From contig NZ_AVQK01000015.1 in assembly GCF_001401755.1 (NCBI RefSeq), forward strand, positions 124,001 through 188,000: 64,000 nt of DNA. The letters are read 5' to 3'. The DNA is from Aquimarina longa SW024 (GTDB taxonomy: Bacteria; Bacteroidota; Bacteroidia; Flavobacteriales; Flavobacteriaceae). Shown in pieces: positions 7,757 through 16,837 of the stretch. The position numbers were made by a program, and so were the translations under genes. The notes below the pieces were generated by a model. That model was not told the DNA's origin and made no database searches. It saw nothing but the letters and a program-made list of their open reading frames with translations. The first letter of the stretch is position 1. Each line of letters starts with the position of its first letter.

Positions 7757-8476
7757 TTATACTATAGGATCTGCTCCGATCAGTAAGACTGCGGGCATTT
7801 GTATATCGCTATAGGTTACAAGTTCCTGAATTGTTCCTAGAGTACCTGTTAAGGTTGCTTGATCTTCTCTTGATACTCTAGAGGCAATAGTAACTGGTAT
7901 GGTGTCATCTTTACAAACCTCTAGCAGTTTAGGGATAATTCTGTGTAGGCTTTTAAGTCCCATGTATATAGAGATAGTATTACCAGCTTTTAGCATATGC
8001 GCGATCCCAGTAAGTTGCTCAAAAGAATAATCTGCCGTATGTGCAGTACATATCAGCATCGCATTAGATTTATTTCTCTCCGTAATCGGAATATTAAAAA
8101 TATTAGCTGCTGCTAGTGCTGCAGAAATACCTGGTATTACCTGAAAAGGAATTTCTTTTTCTGTAAGATACCGTGCTTCTTCTGCCGCTCTACCATAGAT
8201 ATATGGATCTCCAGACTTTAGCCGTACTACTTTTTTACCTTGTAGGTGATAGCTTGCTAGCAATTCATTAATTTTTTGTTGGCGTTCTATCTGATCCGAG
8301 GTGTCTCCAAACTTACGTCCTACATAGATTTTTTCTCCGTTACTTATTGCTAATATAGCGTCTGAGACGAGGTTATCGTGCAGAACCACGTCTGCATTCT
8401 TAATAAGACGTGATGCTTTAACGGTTAATAATTCTGGATCTCCAGGACCAGCACCTACAATTGCTACAGGGTACAT
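7757..8476 (-). CDS. cobA: Uroporphyrinogen-III C-methyltransferase
   Basis: This 239-aa enzyme methylates uroporphyrinogen III twice with S-adenosylmethionine to precorrin-2, the branch point to siroheme and cobalamin. All the family landmarks are visible: VAIVGAGPGDPELLTVKA at the N-terminus, VVRLKSGDPYIYGRAAEE (about 80-97), PGISAALAA (about 119-127) and a C-terminal PAVLLIG. It is a stand-alone SUMT without the CysG dehydrogenase domain. As the last gene of the riboswitch-led operon (2 bp after the SDR gene) it is probably repressed by cobalamin. Confidence 0.92.
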   Translation of the reverse strand: MYPVAIVGAGPGDPELLTVKASRLIKNADVVLHDNLVSDAILAISNGEKIYVGRKFGDTSDQIERQQKINELLASYHLQGKKVVRLKSGDPYIYGRAAEEARYLTEKEIPFQVIPGISAALAAANIFNIPITERNKSNAMLICTAHTADYSFEQLTGIAHMLKAGNTISIYMGLKSLHRIIPKLLEVCKDDTIPVTIASRVSREDQATLTGTLGTIQELVTYSDIQMPAVLLIGADPIV

Positions 8477-8478
8477 TC

Positions 8479-9294
8479 TTAAATCAATTTTAAAGGATCG
8501 GGGTGAATATACGAATATCCTAAAAGTGTTTTGCTCTTAGCATTAGATATAATCTTATATGCTATTTTTTCTTGTGAAATAAAACTTGGTGGAGTAAGCC
8601 CTATATTTTTAGCTGCAAGGGTATAATATTCTTTTCGTATCGGATGTTGATCCGCACAACCATTAATAACCTCTCCCCACACTTCTTTTTCTATAACTGC
8701 ATTGATCAACCCAATACAATCGTCTCTATGAATGACATTAATAGGGGCATCTCCATTGCGGACTTCTTTCTTATTGGCAAGAAATCTCCCCGGCAAGCGA
8801 TCATCTCCAATAAGCCCTGATAATCTAATGATGGTTACACGATCTCCTAATTGCTCTTGCAGTAACTGCTCTACTGCTGCAACAGCTTTTCCTGATTCTT
8901 TTTCGGGAGTAATTTCTAATGTCTCATTCACCTCATCATTTGTATTCTGGTATACTGAGGTAGAACTGATAAAGATTACTTTTTGGGTTTTAGGAATATA
9001 CGGAAGTATAGATTGTAGTTGTTCTTGGTAGATATCTATTATATTAGGAATCCTCTTTGGTGGAAAATTGATAACCATAATTTCACTATCGGATACAAAA
9101 TCTATATATGTTTCTTTTGTAGCAGTGCCAAGCGTAAAAAGGCTAGGAATAATCCCTTCTGCTTTTAAACGCTCTAACTTACCCTCTGTAGTTGTAGATC
9201 CTTTTATGGTATCTCCTTTACCAATACGGTCAATAGCCAATGGCAATCCTAACCATCCGCATCCTAATATGCTTATGTTCTTAGACTTCTTCAC
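8479..9294 (-). CDS. NAD(P)-binding SDR/epimerase-like protein (YeeZ type)
   Basis: A 271-aa atypical short-chain dehydrogenase. It has an N-terminal nucleotide-binding loop ISILGCGWLGLPLA, a FISSTSVYQ segment and late NVIHRDDCIGLINAVIE, as in the NAD-dependent epimerase-like YeeZ group. The YxxxK catalytic pair of classical SDRs is not clear. The reaction is unknown. It starts 14 bp inside the upstream ferredoxin-like gene and ends 2 bp before cobA, so it belongs to the corrinoid-responsive operon and may serve tetrapyrrole metabolism. Confidence 0.72.
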   Translation of the reverse strand: MKKSKNISILGCGWLGLPLAIDRIGKGDTIKGSTTTEGKLERLKAEGIIPSLFTLGTATKETYIDFVSDSEIMVINFPPKRIPNIIDIYQEQLQSILPYIPKTQKVIFISSTSVYQNTNDEVNETLEITPEKESGKAVAAVEQLLQEQLGDRVTIIRLSGLIGDDRLPGRFLANKKEVRNGDAPINVIHRDDCIGLINAVIEKEVWGEVINGCADQHPIRKEYYTLAAKNIGLTPPSFISQEKIAYKIISNAKSKTLLGYSYIHPDPLKLI

Positions 9295-10102
9295 TAATTC
9301 TAATATGATCTGGTGACATATTTAGGTATATGCTTAGAATATGATTCCAGGTAGTTCTATCATCTTCTTTTATCCAAAATGTAACCAAGTGTTTTCCTTT
9401 TTTATTTTTTAGTCGTATTGCTTTGGTAAAGGTACTTATTTTTTTTAGCCAAATCACCTCTGCAACACTTACTTTGCGATCTATTATCTCTTCTGAGATA
9501 TTTTTAGGCATCCCAGCAATAGCAAGTCTTAGCTGTACTTCTTTTCCTTTAATCTCTACCTCATAAGGGTCTGTATACAGCACCTGATGAGAAGATTTTA
9601 ACTCAATAATCTCGGTATCATATTGCTGTACTGCGATAGGCTTAGGTTCTGTACATAAGTATTGAAATAACGGATAGAGGTGTTGATCCGAAGCAAATGA
9701 CCTAGCGACTAATGCTTCTCCTAGTTCTGGATCTATTTTATTTTTAAAAACAATAGGTGCTATTGTTCTCTCATTATCAGTTAGCAACACCGACCATCCT
9801 TCTTTATATAATAAGTGTTCTTCTACAGGCTGATTTTTTTCCATATGAGATTTCATAATAGCTGTAGCTTTTTCTGGGGTTACATTTTTATACCAGAAGT
9901 TACCAGGTTGTACGATCCATGTTGGGGCATCCTCACACCTGCCATTACATCTAGTTTTTATCGTATGAGTAGTATCCCATAATCCATTATTACGCAGGTA
10001 TGCTCTAGCCTCTCGGATAGCAATTTCACTTTTTGCTTTTTGGCAAGATCCTCCATCACAGAATTGAAAAGTAGTAGTTACATTACTGATATTTTTTCCC
10101 AT
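9281..10102 (-). CDS. (2Fe-2S) ferredoxin domain-containing protein
   Basis: A 273-aa protein. Residues 1-75 form a thioredoxin-like [2Fe-2S] ferredoxin module, with cysteines in FQFCDGGSCQKAKSE (14 and 19) and TRCNGRCEDAP (52 and 56). The remaining 200 residues, which include APIVFKNKIDPELGEALVAR, I cannot assign. Similar N-terminal modules are fused to or placed beside tetrapyrrole biosynthesis enzymes, so electron transfer or cobalt/iron handling in corrin synthesis is possible. It is 2 bp downstream of the TonB receptor gene and overlaps the SDR gene by 14 bp. Confidence 0.72.
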   Translation of the reverse strand: MGKNISNVTTTFQFCDGGSCQKAKSEIAIREARAYLRNNGLWDTTHTIKTRCNGRCEDAPTWIVQPGNFWYKNVTPEKATAIMKSHMEKNQPVEEHLLYKEGWSVLLTDNERTIAPIVFKNKIDPELGEALVARSFASDQHLYPLFQYLCTEPKPIAVQQYDTEIIELKSSHQVLYTDPYEVEIKGKEVQLRLAIAGMPKNISEEIIDRKVSVAEVIWLKKISTFTKAIRLKNKKGKHLVTFWIKEDDRTTWNHILSIYLNMSPDHIRISEEV

Positions 10103-10104
10103 AA

Positions 10105-12363
10105 TTAAAAGAAATATGTTACGTTTAGTTTCGCTAAGAAAGGGTTTCCTGGAGTAAAATGAAAATCATCAACCGGAGCGGTTTCGTTAGCTAGCTGTGA
10201 AGCATCATAGAATAACGCTTCGGTCCATTTTTGATCAAAAATATTTTCTACAGACAGCCCTATTTCATAGGCTGATCTAGTATATTTAATTGTAGTATCC
10301 ATCAAAAAATAATCCTGTGCAGTAACCGATTCATCCTCAACCAATGGTCGTTCTGCCATATATCGGTATCTCAGAGATCCTTTGATTCCATTTTTTAATT
10401 TTACGGTAGCTCCTCCTGTAGTTGTAAATCTTGGAGCAGAGGGGATTTTATTAGCGTCTGCAGGTTCATTTAATAAGGTACCATAACTATAATTAAGATC
10501 TGTATCTAACCAAAAATAAGGTAATGGTTGATAACGAAAAGAAGCTTCTCCACCGATCCGTTCTGATCGCCCCTTATTTTCGAACTCAAAACTATCGGAT
10601 ACAAAAACATATTCTGCATCACTTTTGATATACCAACCGGCAAGATTACCGATGAACTGTTTTCCTATTTTAAACTCAGTACCGATATCATATCCAATAG
10701 CTTTAGGTAGTGGGTGTATTTCTTTTTGGGTAACTGCAGCATTCGTATAATTAGAATGAAAACCAGAACTCGCCTTGGCATACAACTGAATCTTTGGTGT
10801 AATATCATAGAAAAGACTCAATTTAGGACTAAATCTAAATGCATTAGTATCATCTGCGCTAGCATTAGGAACCAATTCTTCTAGATCAAATGTAAAGTAA
10901 TCTCCTCTAAGCCCCGCCAGAATAGAGAACTTATCTGTTAGTTTTAGTTGTTCTCTAATATACAGGCTATAATTAGTTTCTTTAATTTTAAAGGTGCCTA
11001 CTGTTTCCAATAGCTCTCTTTTGACACTCCTATTAAGGCTGGTTTTATTCCTAGTATGTTGCACACCAAGCCCTAATTTGGTGTTGCTTTTCATTGTTCC
11101 AATTAAGGTATTTATCTGTAGTGTTCCATTATAGGCAAATACATCTCGGTTTTCGAATTGATGGATCATATCTCCATTTATCGGGTCATCTAAATAAAAG
11201 GTGAAATTAGAAAATAGATTATACAGATTAGAGATGTAATACAATTGGTTTTTAAAACTGATCTTCTCTGATAGCTTAGACTGTAGCTGAGTATTGATAT
11301 GGATACGTTCTGTATCTCCACCTTCACTATCATCTATTGCTCCAAATCGATTTATTATCCCAGACTGTACTGCTCGTAGGGGGATTTGCCCAGATGCATT
11401 CCAATTGCTATGAAAAGTCGATACCGAAGTAGTTAAGGTATTACGATCATTAATGGCCACCGTATATTTAGAGAATGTATTTATTTTCCTTAGGTTTTGA
11501 TGACTTTCAAAGAAGCTTTTATTATAGGTTCCCTCTACTGCAATATAGGCATTCTCATAGTTTTTGGTTAGAAAATTCTTTTTATCCAAGAGTGTCACCA
11601 TCCCCAGAGCTCTTACAAAATCATACTGCCCGTATTCTAATTTTAGGGAGTTTTGGTTTAGCCTACTTTTAGTAGTATAAGTGGCACCACCAGATACTGC
11701 AAAATTTCCTAAAGAAGCCTCATGAGGTCCTTTATAATAATTCGCATCTCCTACAGTTTCTGGAATCAAAAAATGCATATCTGCATACCCTTGTCCATGT
11801 GCATGCGAACTTAGATTTACAGGGATATCATCTACCAATACAGCAAAATCAGTCCCATGATCATTATCAAATCCTCGTAAAAATATTTGCTCCGCTTTAC
11901 CACCACCAGCATGCTGTGCTATAAAAAGACCGGGAACTGTTGTAAGTAAATCCTGAGCGCTATTTATAGGTCTTAACCTTAATGATATTTTGGATACATT
12001 ATTAACCCCTATCTCTTTTTTTCTGCCCGATTGGATAATCACCTCGGATAGCGCTGTCTCAGATATAGTAAGCCCTATATGTTGTACCTGTTCTTTTTCA
12101 TTTAAAGTAATCTTTTTAGTAAAAGTCATATACCCTATTGCAGAGAATTGCACATCATATTCTCCAACAGGAAGCGTTATCTGATATCGCCCATCTGGAT
12201 CACTAGTAGTTCCTTTATTTTTTTCTAAGATTGAAATGGATACATCAGGGATATTACTACCTGTATTGGTATCTTTTATAATTCCTTTTAAAACGGTGTT
12301 GGATTGTGAAAAGACTGATAGACTAATCAAAACCAATACACCACAAAACACATTTTTTTTCAT
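10105..12363 (-). CDS. btuB: TonB-dependent outer-membrane receptor, probable corrinoid transporter
   Basis: This 752-aa receptor has a signal peptide (about residues 1-19, ending in SVFSQ), a carboxypeptidase-regulatory-like Ig domain (about 23-105) and a plug domain (LRGFDNDHGTDFAVLVDDIP, then a His-rich SSHAHGQGYADMHFLIPE). A long barrel follows, ending in the aromatic LAKLNVTYFF typical of outer-membrane proteins. It takes a substrate across the outer membrane using TonB energy. The plug subtype is not specific for B12, but the cobalamin riboswitch in its leader indicates a corrinoid. First gene of a four-gene operon; no BtuCDF genes are adjacent. Confidence 0.85.
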   Translation of the reverse strand: MKKNVFCGVLVLISLSVFSQSNTVLKGIIKDTNTGSNIPDVSISILEKNKGTTSDPDGRYQITLPVGEYDVQFSAIGYMTFTKKITLNEKEQVQHIGLTISETALSEVIIQSGRKKEIGVNNVSKISLRLRPINSAQDLLTTVPGLFIAQHAGGGKAEQIFLRGFDNDHGTDFAVLVDDIPVNLSSHAHGQGYADMHFLIPETVGDANYYKGPHEASLGNFAVSGGATYTTKSRLNQNSLKLEYGQYDFVRALGMVTLLDKKNFLTKNYENAYIAVEGTYNKSFFESHQNLRKINTFSKYTVAINDRNTLTTSVSTFHSNWNASGQIPLRAVQSGIINRFGAIDDSEGGDTERIHINTQLQSKLSEKISFKNQLYYISNLYNLFSNFTFYLDDPINGDMIHQFENRDVFAYNGTLQINTLIGTMKSNTKLGLGVQHTRNKTSLNRSVKRELLETVGTFKIKETNYSLYIREQLKLTDKFSILAGLRGDYFTFDLEELVPNASADDTNAFRFSPKLSLFYDITPKIQLYAKASSGFHSNYTNAAVTQKEIHPLPKAIGYDIGTEFKIGKQFIGNLAGWYIKSDAEYVFVSDSFEFENKGRSERIGGEASFRYQPLPYFWLDTDLNYSYGTLLNEPADANKIPSAPRFTTTGGATVKLKNGIKGSLRYRYMAERPLVEDESVTAQDYFLMDTTIKYTRSAYEIGLSVENIFDQKWTEALFYDASQLANETAPVDDFHFTPGNPFLAKLNVTYFF

Positions 12364-12481
12364 TTAAAAAACTGAAGTTATTGTGGGAAAAGTTATAGAA
12401 ATAAATAGAGTCTTTGTTATAGATCATATAAGACTCCTAGCTATATCTAACTCTTTACCCGAGAGTTATTATTACATTGTG

Positions 12482-12652
12482 ATTTGTGGCAGGTCTCCTG
12501 ACTTTACATCGTTATAATTACCTTCCCATAGAATATCTCTACAGTGGCCTATTAATCATAACATATTAAACTATGTATTACAGTTGCGGGAACAGTTTTG
12601 GATTTTCACCAAATTCCCTTTTCATCTTTTATTTCTAAAAGAACCATAAATC
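12482..12652 (-). promoter_or_regulatory. Cobalamin riboswitch
   Basis: On the minus strand the leader carries the hallmarks of the AdoCbl/Cbl riboswitch in the right order: GGTTCTTTT near the 5' end, GGGAA with GGTGAAAATCC, CCCGCAACTGT, GCCACTG, and the B12 box AGTCAGGAGACCTGCC at 12488-12503 (complement). It ends about 120 bp before the TonB receptor ATG. Binding of cobalamin should lower expression of the receptor and the three downstream genes. No second copy was seen in front of the cobQ operon. Confidence 0.95.
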
Positions 12653-12657
12653 AGCCG

Positions 12658-12665
12658 CGAAGATA
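12658..12665 (-). promoter_or_regulatory. -7 box for the riboswitch transcript
   Basis: Minus-strand TATCTTCG fits the Bacteroidetes -7 consensus TAnnTTTG with one change. A start about 7 nt downstream would place the first transcribed base near 12651, exactly where the riboswitch begins. No good -33 TTG is visible. Confidence 0.5.
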
Positions 12666-12776
12666 CTGTATTTTATGATATCTAAATTTAAGTTTGTATT
12701 TTTTAAGTTCGTTTGTGTATAACAATAGATAACTTATAAAACCTATGGTTCCATCTATTTTTATAGTACATTAGCA

Positions 12777-12827
12777 ATTAAATCCACATTCTATACTATA
12801 TTTTCTATCATAGAATGTGGATTTAAT
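12777..12827. other. Orphan strong hairpin
   Basis: Two perfect 18-bp arms (12777-12794 and 12810-12827; attaaatccacattctat and its complement) flank a 15-nt loop. It lies upstream of the riboswitch promoter and upstream of the rightward gene at 13041, so it is not between convergent gene ends. It might terminate an unseen short RNA or be a mobile-element remnant. Confidence 0.45.
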
Positions 12828-13040
12828 ACGCTCTACTAATTAGGGAGCATTACTTTTTTTGTTCTTGCTAGTAAGTAATTACAAAAACACGGATAAGTTT
12901 CATTTATTTTCAATCAATGATCTCGGGACAAGCCTGCGAGGTATGATTCCGAAAAAATAGTTTAATTTTGAAGCAAGTTTCTGGTAGTAACCTTTCTATA
13001 AGGGAATAAAAAATATAGTTAACTTTTAACTCTTTTATAT

Positions 13041-13256
13041 ATGCGTAATTTTTTCAAGCTTTTACTTTTTTTAATCTTTTTTATAATCACATTAGGACTT
13101 TATAATATGATTATAACTAATTTTTATTTACAGTTTAATTGTAATACACAAGCTTGCCGAGAGTTTGGGAGGATATTTATTTTTATTATTAGTTTCATTC
13201 TTTCTTGTAGTACCGTTTATATTATCAATAATTATCGAGAGAAAAAAAGATCTTAA
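13041..13256 (+). CDS. Small membrane protein, unknown
   Basis: A 71-aa frame with two hydrophobic segments (about residues 5-27, beginning FKLLLFLIFFIITLGLYN, and 43-63), joined by a loop with two cysteines (FNCNTQAC), and a basic tail REKKRS. It is likely a two-pass inner-membrane protein; I do not recognise a family. It is isolated, so expression is uncertain. The composition and topology make a chance frame unlikely. Confidence 0.5.
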   Translation: MRNFFKLLLFLIFFIITLGLYNMIITNFYLQFNCNTQACREFGRIFIFIISFILSCSTVYIINNYREKKRS

Positions 13257-13439
13257 GTCATTGCTCCACAAAATATAGAATACCATATTTCCTTTAACCT
13301 ACTATTTAGTTACACTCCCTATAACAACAGCAGAGGCATACTCATGGCGCAATAAAGGCATAAAAGATTTACTAATTTAACTACTCATATAAGAAATATA
13401 GTTATTTTGGGAAAAGTATTGGCAAATATTAAAACTGAA

Positions 13440-13859
13440 ATGAGTATTAAAATTAAAGTCATAAACGCTCAAGAAACATATAATCTTAGGCACCAAGTAA
13501 TGTGGCCAGATAAACCACGTGAATTTATAATACTGAATAACGATGAAGAAGGCATACATTTTGGACTTTTAAAAGACTCAACCATTATTTCTGTTGTATC
13601 ATTATTTATAAAGAATAATTGTGCCCAATTCAGAAAATTTGCAACTAAAACTTCTGAACAAGGCAATGGATATGGCTCTATCTTACTTCATCATGTAATA
13701 GAGCTTATTTCTAATGAAAAAAAGATTGAGAAACTATGGTGTAACGCTAGAGCGGATAAAACTTCATTTTATGAAAAATTTGGAATGATACAAACTACCA
13801 AAAACTTTATTAAAGGAGATATTAATTATATAATAATGGAAAAAACATTTGCCAATTGA
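13440..13859 (+). CDS. GNAT family N-acetyltransferase
   Basis: A protein of about 139 aa (from the ATG at 13440, chosen over a TTG at 13407) that fits a compact GNAT enzyme. It has an N-terminal YNLRHQVMWPDKP, typical of one subgroup, and the acetyl-CoA loop in SEQGNGYGSILLHHVIE. It ends with the RADKTSFYEKFGMIQ segment corresponding to the usual A-x-x-FY-x-K-x-GF strand. Substrate unknown. It stands alone on the plus strand. Confidence 0.75.
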   Translation: MSIKIKVINAQETYNLRHQVMWPDKPREFIILNNDEEGIHFGLLKDSTIISVVSLFIKNNCAQFRKFATKTSEQGNGYGSILLHHVIELISNEKKIEKLWCNARADKTSFYEKFGMIQTTKNFIKGDINYIIMEKTFAN

Positions 13860-13929
13860 GTAGTCCGGTAATTCTCTGCTGTCACTAGTAAAAACACGTT
13901 AAAACAACCTTAAGTAAACTAGATATAGG

Positions 13930-14607
13930 TTAAAACATTTTATAAAGTGTAGTTGTTATAACCCCTTTACAATCATTTAAAACAATAGACAATAATTGTT
14001 TTTCTTCTTTTACTTTAAAATTAAAGGGCGGAGCTAATAGGTTTAAACCACTCTGTTTTTTTAACCTAGTTCCCTGTCCTGAAATAATCTCTTTATTGGG
14101 TGTAAAATCTCCTTCGGGTACATGTTCTGTTATAATAATGTATTTAAAGTCAGTTAGTTTTCGTACTATACTTAGCACTTCAGCATTCGATAAATGTTGT
14201 AGTACTTGTCTTAATAAAACACAATCTCCAGTAGGCAAATCATCTACTGCAATATCCAAACAATGAAATTCTAAATGTTCTACTTTAAATTTTTCTTTAT
14301 TATAAGCTATAAGAGCTGTTACGATATCTACCGCAACATACTTCTTAGTATGTTGTACCAATTCTTTTCCTACATTAAAATCTCCACAACCTAAATCGCA
14401 GACTACAATAGGGCTTTTAAAAGAGGTTAAAAATGATGTTAAAACAGCTATATATGGAGTTACTATCTCAGGACGATGCGACCCTATACCCGAATAAAAA
14501 TCAGATGTGTTACCTCCCCAAAGCTTCTTCTCATAAATCTGTTCCATAGCAGCTTTAGTTGGCCAAGGTTTCTTTATTCTCCTAGTTCCATTTTCTTTTT
14601 TCTTCAT
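13930..14607 (-). CDS. Class I SAM-dependent methyltransferase
   Basis: A protein of about 225 aa with motif I VVCDLGCGDFNVGKELV (the SAM-binding glycine loop) and an acidic VAVDI strand end. LDIAVDDLPTGDCVLLRQVLQHL follows as motifs II/III. The substrate is not evident. The ATG at 14607 is preferred to a GTG at 14613. It is a single gene, followed leftward by a 70-bp gap. Nothing nearby suggests a pathway. Confidence 0.75.
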   Translation of the reverse strand: MKKKENGTRRIKKPWPTKAAMEQIYEKKLWGGNTSDFYSGIGSHRPEIVTPYIAVLTSFLTSFKSPIVVCDLGCGDFNVGKELVQHTKKYVAVDIVTALIAYNKEKFKVEHLEFHCLDIAVDDLPTGDCVLLRQVLQHLSNAEVLSIVRKLTDFKYIIITEHVPEGDFTPNKEIISGQGTRLKKQSGLNLLAPPFNFKVKEEKQLLSIVLNDCKGVITTTLYKMF

Positions 14608-14918
14608 AAACACTCTATTGATCTATATAAACTATAAAAACATAATTATAGACATATAAACAAACGTACAAATTATAAGCTATACAATTTAAAAAATTGC
14701 ATGTATACAAACGGACTTGTTCTTATGCCATAAAGGCAAAGTCTGCTGACTTCGAAGAGCAAGTTATATCCCACAATGATCAAAAAAAATATACCATACC
14801 ACTATTCTCTCCTTGCACACACTCTATCAACCAGTTACAATACATTTCTTAATATATCACTGCCCTTATCTTATGGGCTTTACCCCCATCAGGCTAGGGG
14901 GTCTATAGCTTAATTAAA

Positions 14919-15326
14919 GTACCCCGAAGTACTTCTATAAGGGGTCTAATGGGTAAGAATAGTAGATAGAGTCCATAAGGTAAAGCCTTGTAATACTTTG
15001 CATAGGGATAAAACCCATTAGAACAGGTATCATATCCCTTACTATACTCCTTTGGAGTACTTCTGTAATACTTAGAAGTACTTCCATAAGGGGTCTAATA
15101 GGTAAGAATAGTAGGTAGAGCCTATAAGATAAAGCGTCGTAATACTTTATATAGGGATAGAACCCCTTATAATAGGCATCATATCCCTTATTACACTCCT
15201 TCGGAGTACTTCTGTAATGCTTAGAAGTACTTTCATAAGGGGTCTAATGGGTAAGAATAATAGATAGTAGCCTATAAGATAAAGCCTCATAGTACCTTAT
15301 ACAGGGCTAGGACCCTTTAGAATAGG
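14919..15326. repeat. Tandem array, 149-bp unit, about 2.7 copies
   Basis: The marker ggggtctaat occurs at 14941, 15090 and 15239, giving an exact 149-bp period. Each unit contains gtaagaatagtag or a close variant, a segment ending in aggcatcat or similar, and a hairpin-forming stretch (actcc-tc-ggagt, then gtacttct/agaagtac). Copies differ by roughly ten percent. Stops in all frames and the non-triplet period argue against coding. It fills part of the 1.28 kb gene-free region 14614-15887. Confidence 0.85.
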
Positions 15327-15327
15327 C

Positions 15328-15816
15328 ATCACTGGTCTTTGATACTATTTTCTATCGAAAATCACGCTGACTGACGTGAATTTTGTTATGTCGAACTCAG
15401 GTTATGTTAATTATGTAATCGATTATCTATCTGTTTTAATCCCTAAAGTTGATTTTTTAATCAAAACTATTATGATTTTAACGCAGACCTTCAAGGTTTT
15501 TAAAAACCTTGAAGGTCTAAAACGTTATTTTTTTGTACCTAAATCCTAAAAGTACAAAGCGTAAAAACGTGAATTCGATGTAAGGGCTTGATTTTAAAAA
15601 GTCGTCAAAATGAGTGGTTTTTCGTAGTGACCTCTCGACTTTAGGCTGTCCTGAGCTAAGTTGAAGGGCTAGAGATGACATGGAGAAAAATTGTATCGAC
15701 CTTTCGACAGGCTCAAGATGACAAGGCTTTTGATGGAAAAATCACTGGTCTTCGATACTATTTTCTATCGAAAATCACGCTGACTGACGTGAATTTTGTT
15801 ATGTCGAATTCAGGTT
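15328..15816. repeat. Interspersed repeat, copy 1, bounded by 76-bp direct repeats
   Basis: A 76-bp direct repeat (15328-15403 and 15741-15816; two mismatches) brackets about 340 bp. Inside are aattatgtaatcgattatct (15409 onward), a 34-bp perfect palindrome made of agaccttcaaggttttt and its complement (15485-15518), and gtacctaaatcctaaa. The same blocks in the same order recur at 28401-28855, so this is a dispersed family. No transposase or frame is present; it could be a non-autonomous element or a repeat-borne RNA. Confidence 0.75.
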
Positions 15817-15887
15817 GGTAGTATAGGATATAAACCAATAAAAACTGCATTAAGCAGCTTTTATTGATATCTAAGATGGGTATTGTT

Positions 15888-16376
15888 TTATGTAGGGGTA
15901 TTCTTTGTAGTAGCAGTAGTAGAGGTTGATTTTTTGAATAATACTTTCATATCTTCATATACCGTTTTTGCTCCAGGTTCATTTTCGCCAGCTAAAAAAC
16001 GTACCATTCTATAAAATGTAATAGAATTTGTATAATTATCATGATCCAGCAATGTCTTGGTATCTACTAATTGTTGTGATAAGCTTCTTAATAATTGTAT
16101 CCTATCCTCTACTTGTTTGCGAGTAATATAATCTCTATCAAACTCTTCTTTGTCCAAAAAATGGGGTATCCAAGTAGGGTTTTGCTCCATATAACTTTTT
16201 GCTTTATCTACAATCAATTTATTTTGATTAGCGATACGACCATACTGCTGTCTTTGGTCTGGAGTAAGGTTTACCGTTTTGCCTTCTAATACTCTTTTAA
16301 TTCCGGTAAGATGTTGATCTAAGGTAGTTAATTCCTCATCGGTAAATGCAATACTGATTAAATTTTCTAACGCCAT
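15888..16376 (-). CDS. Conserved hypothetical protein
   Basis: A 162-aa soluble, mostly helical protein with no signal peptide. It reads IAFTDEELTTLDQHLTGIKR, then NLTPDQRQQYGRIANQNKLI, a PHFLDKEEFDRDY segment and a Ser/Thr-rich tail. I have the impression of similar Bacteroidetes proteins of unknown function but cannot name a family. The helical pattern with Gln/Lys-rich faces suggests bundle or coiled-coil packing. It is isolated between the repeat region and a 400-bp gap. Confidence 0.65.
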   Translation of the reverse strand: MALENLISIAFTDEELTTLDQHLTGIKRVLEGKTVNLTPDQRQQYGRIANQNKLIVDKAKSYMEQNPTWIPHFLDKEEFDRDYITRKQVEDRIQLLRSLSQQLVDTKTLLDHDNYTNSITFYRMVRFLAGENEPGAKTVYEDMKVLFKKSTSTTATTKNTPT

Positions 16377-16837
16377 ATTATGGTTTGTTTTATATATAGT
16401 ACATCATGTGTCGTATGCTCTCTAATTACATACTTCGTTATTTCTCTAAGATGTCTATCTATTATTTTTATACTACAAGTATAAGAGATGCCAGTTTCAT
16501 TTTTCGGAACTGGCATTTTTTTTTTAACGATTTTAAGCACTTATTGCATTTAGGTATTAAGAGTAGTTCTAGTAGTATCAAGGAAATATATTTCTATATT
16601 TTCAGATTTCTCTTTTTAACGCACATGTTATTTCGATATACTATTGATTTATAATTGATTGTGTTTTTTTTAACCTTTTTCTTAGCACAATAACGAGATA
16701 ATATGGTCTTTTATCGAGGTTTACATTATTGAGCTTCACGGAAAAAAGGGATTATCATTTTCACTAGTATTGGTGTATTGCCAAAGAAGAATCAAGAAGA
16801 TATTTGCACTATACAAAACATCATAATTATTTTTACA
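16377..16837. other. Intergenic region with a conserved hairpin
   Basis: There is no convincing gene in this 461-bp stretch. It holds the upstream region of the leftward gene at 15888 and the rightward gene at 16838, and the hairpin at 16488-16516. An 82-codon frame at 16406 runs through the hairpin and looks like chance. Confidence 0.4.
16488..16516. terminator. Hairpin followed by T run, duplicated at 43138
   Basis: The arms gccagttt-c and g-gaactggc with loop atttttc form a stem of about 9 bp, followed on the plus strand by a run of ten T. The 27-nt core atgccagtttcatttttcgg plus aactggc is identical at 43138-43164. No gene ends just upstream on the plus strand, so if it is a terminator it serves an unannotated RNA. 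Confidence 0.55.

Noticed and set aside
14919..15326. Repeat-containing protein gene
   Set aside because: The period of 149 bp is not a multiple of three, and stops occur in all frames.
16406..16654. 82-codon plus-strand frame
   Set aside because: It runs through the hairpin at 16488, has a phenylalanine/leucine-rich chance composition and no recognisable start context.
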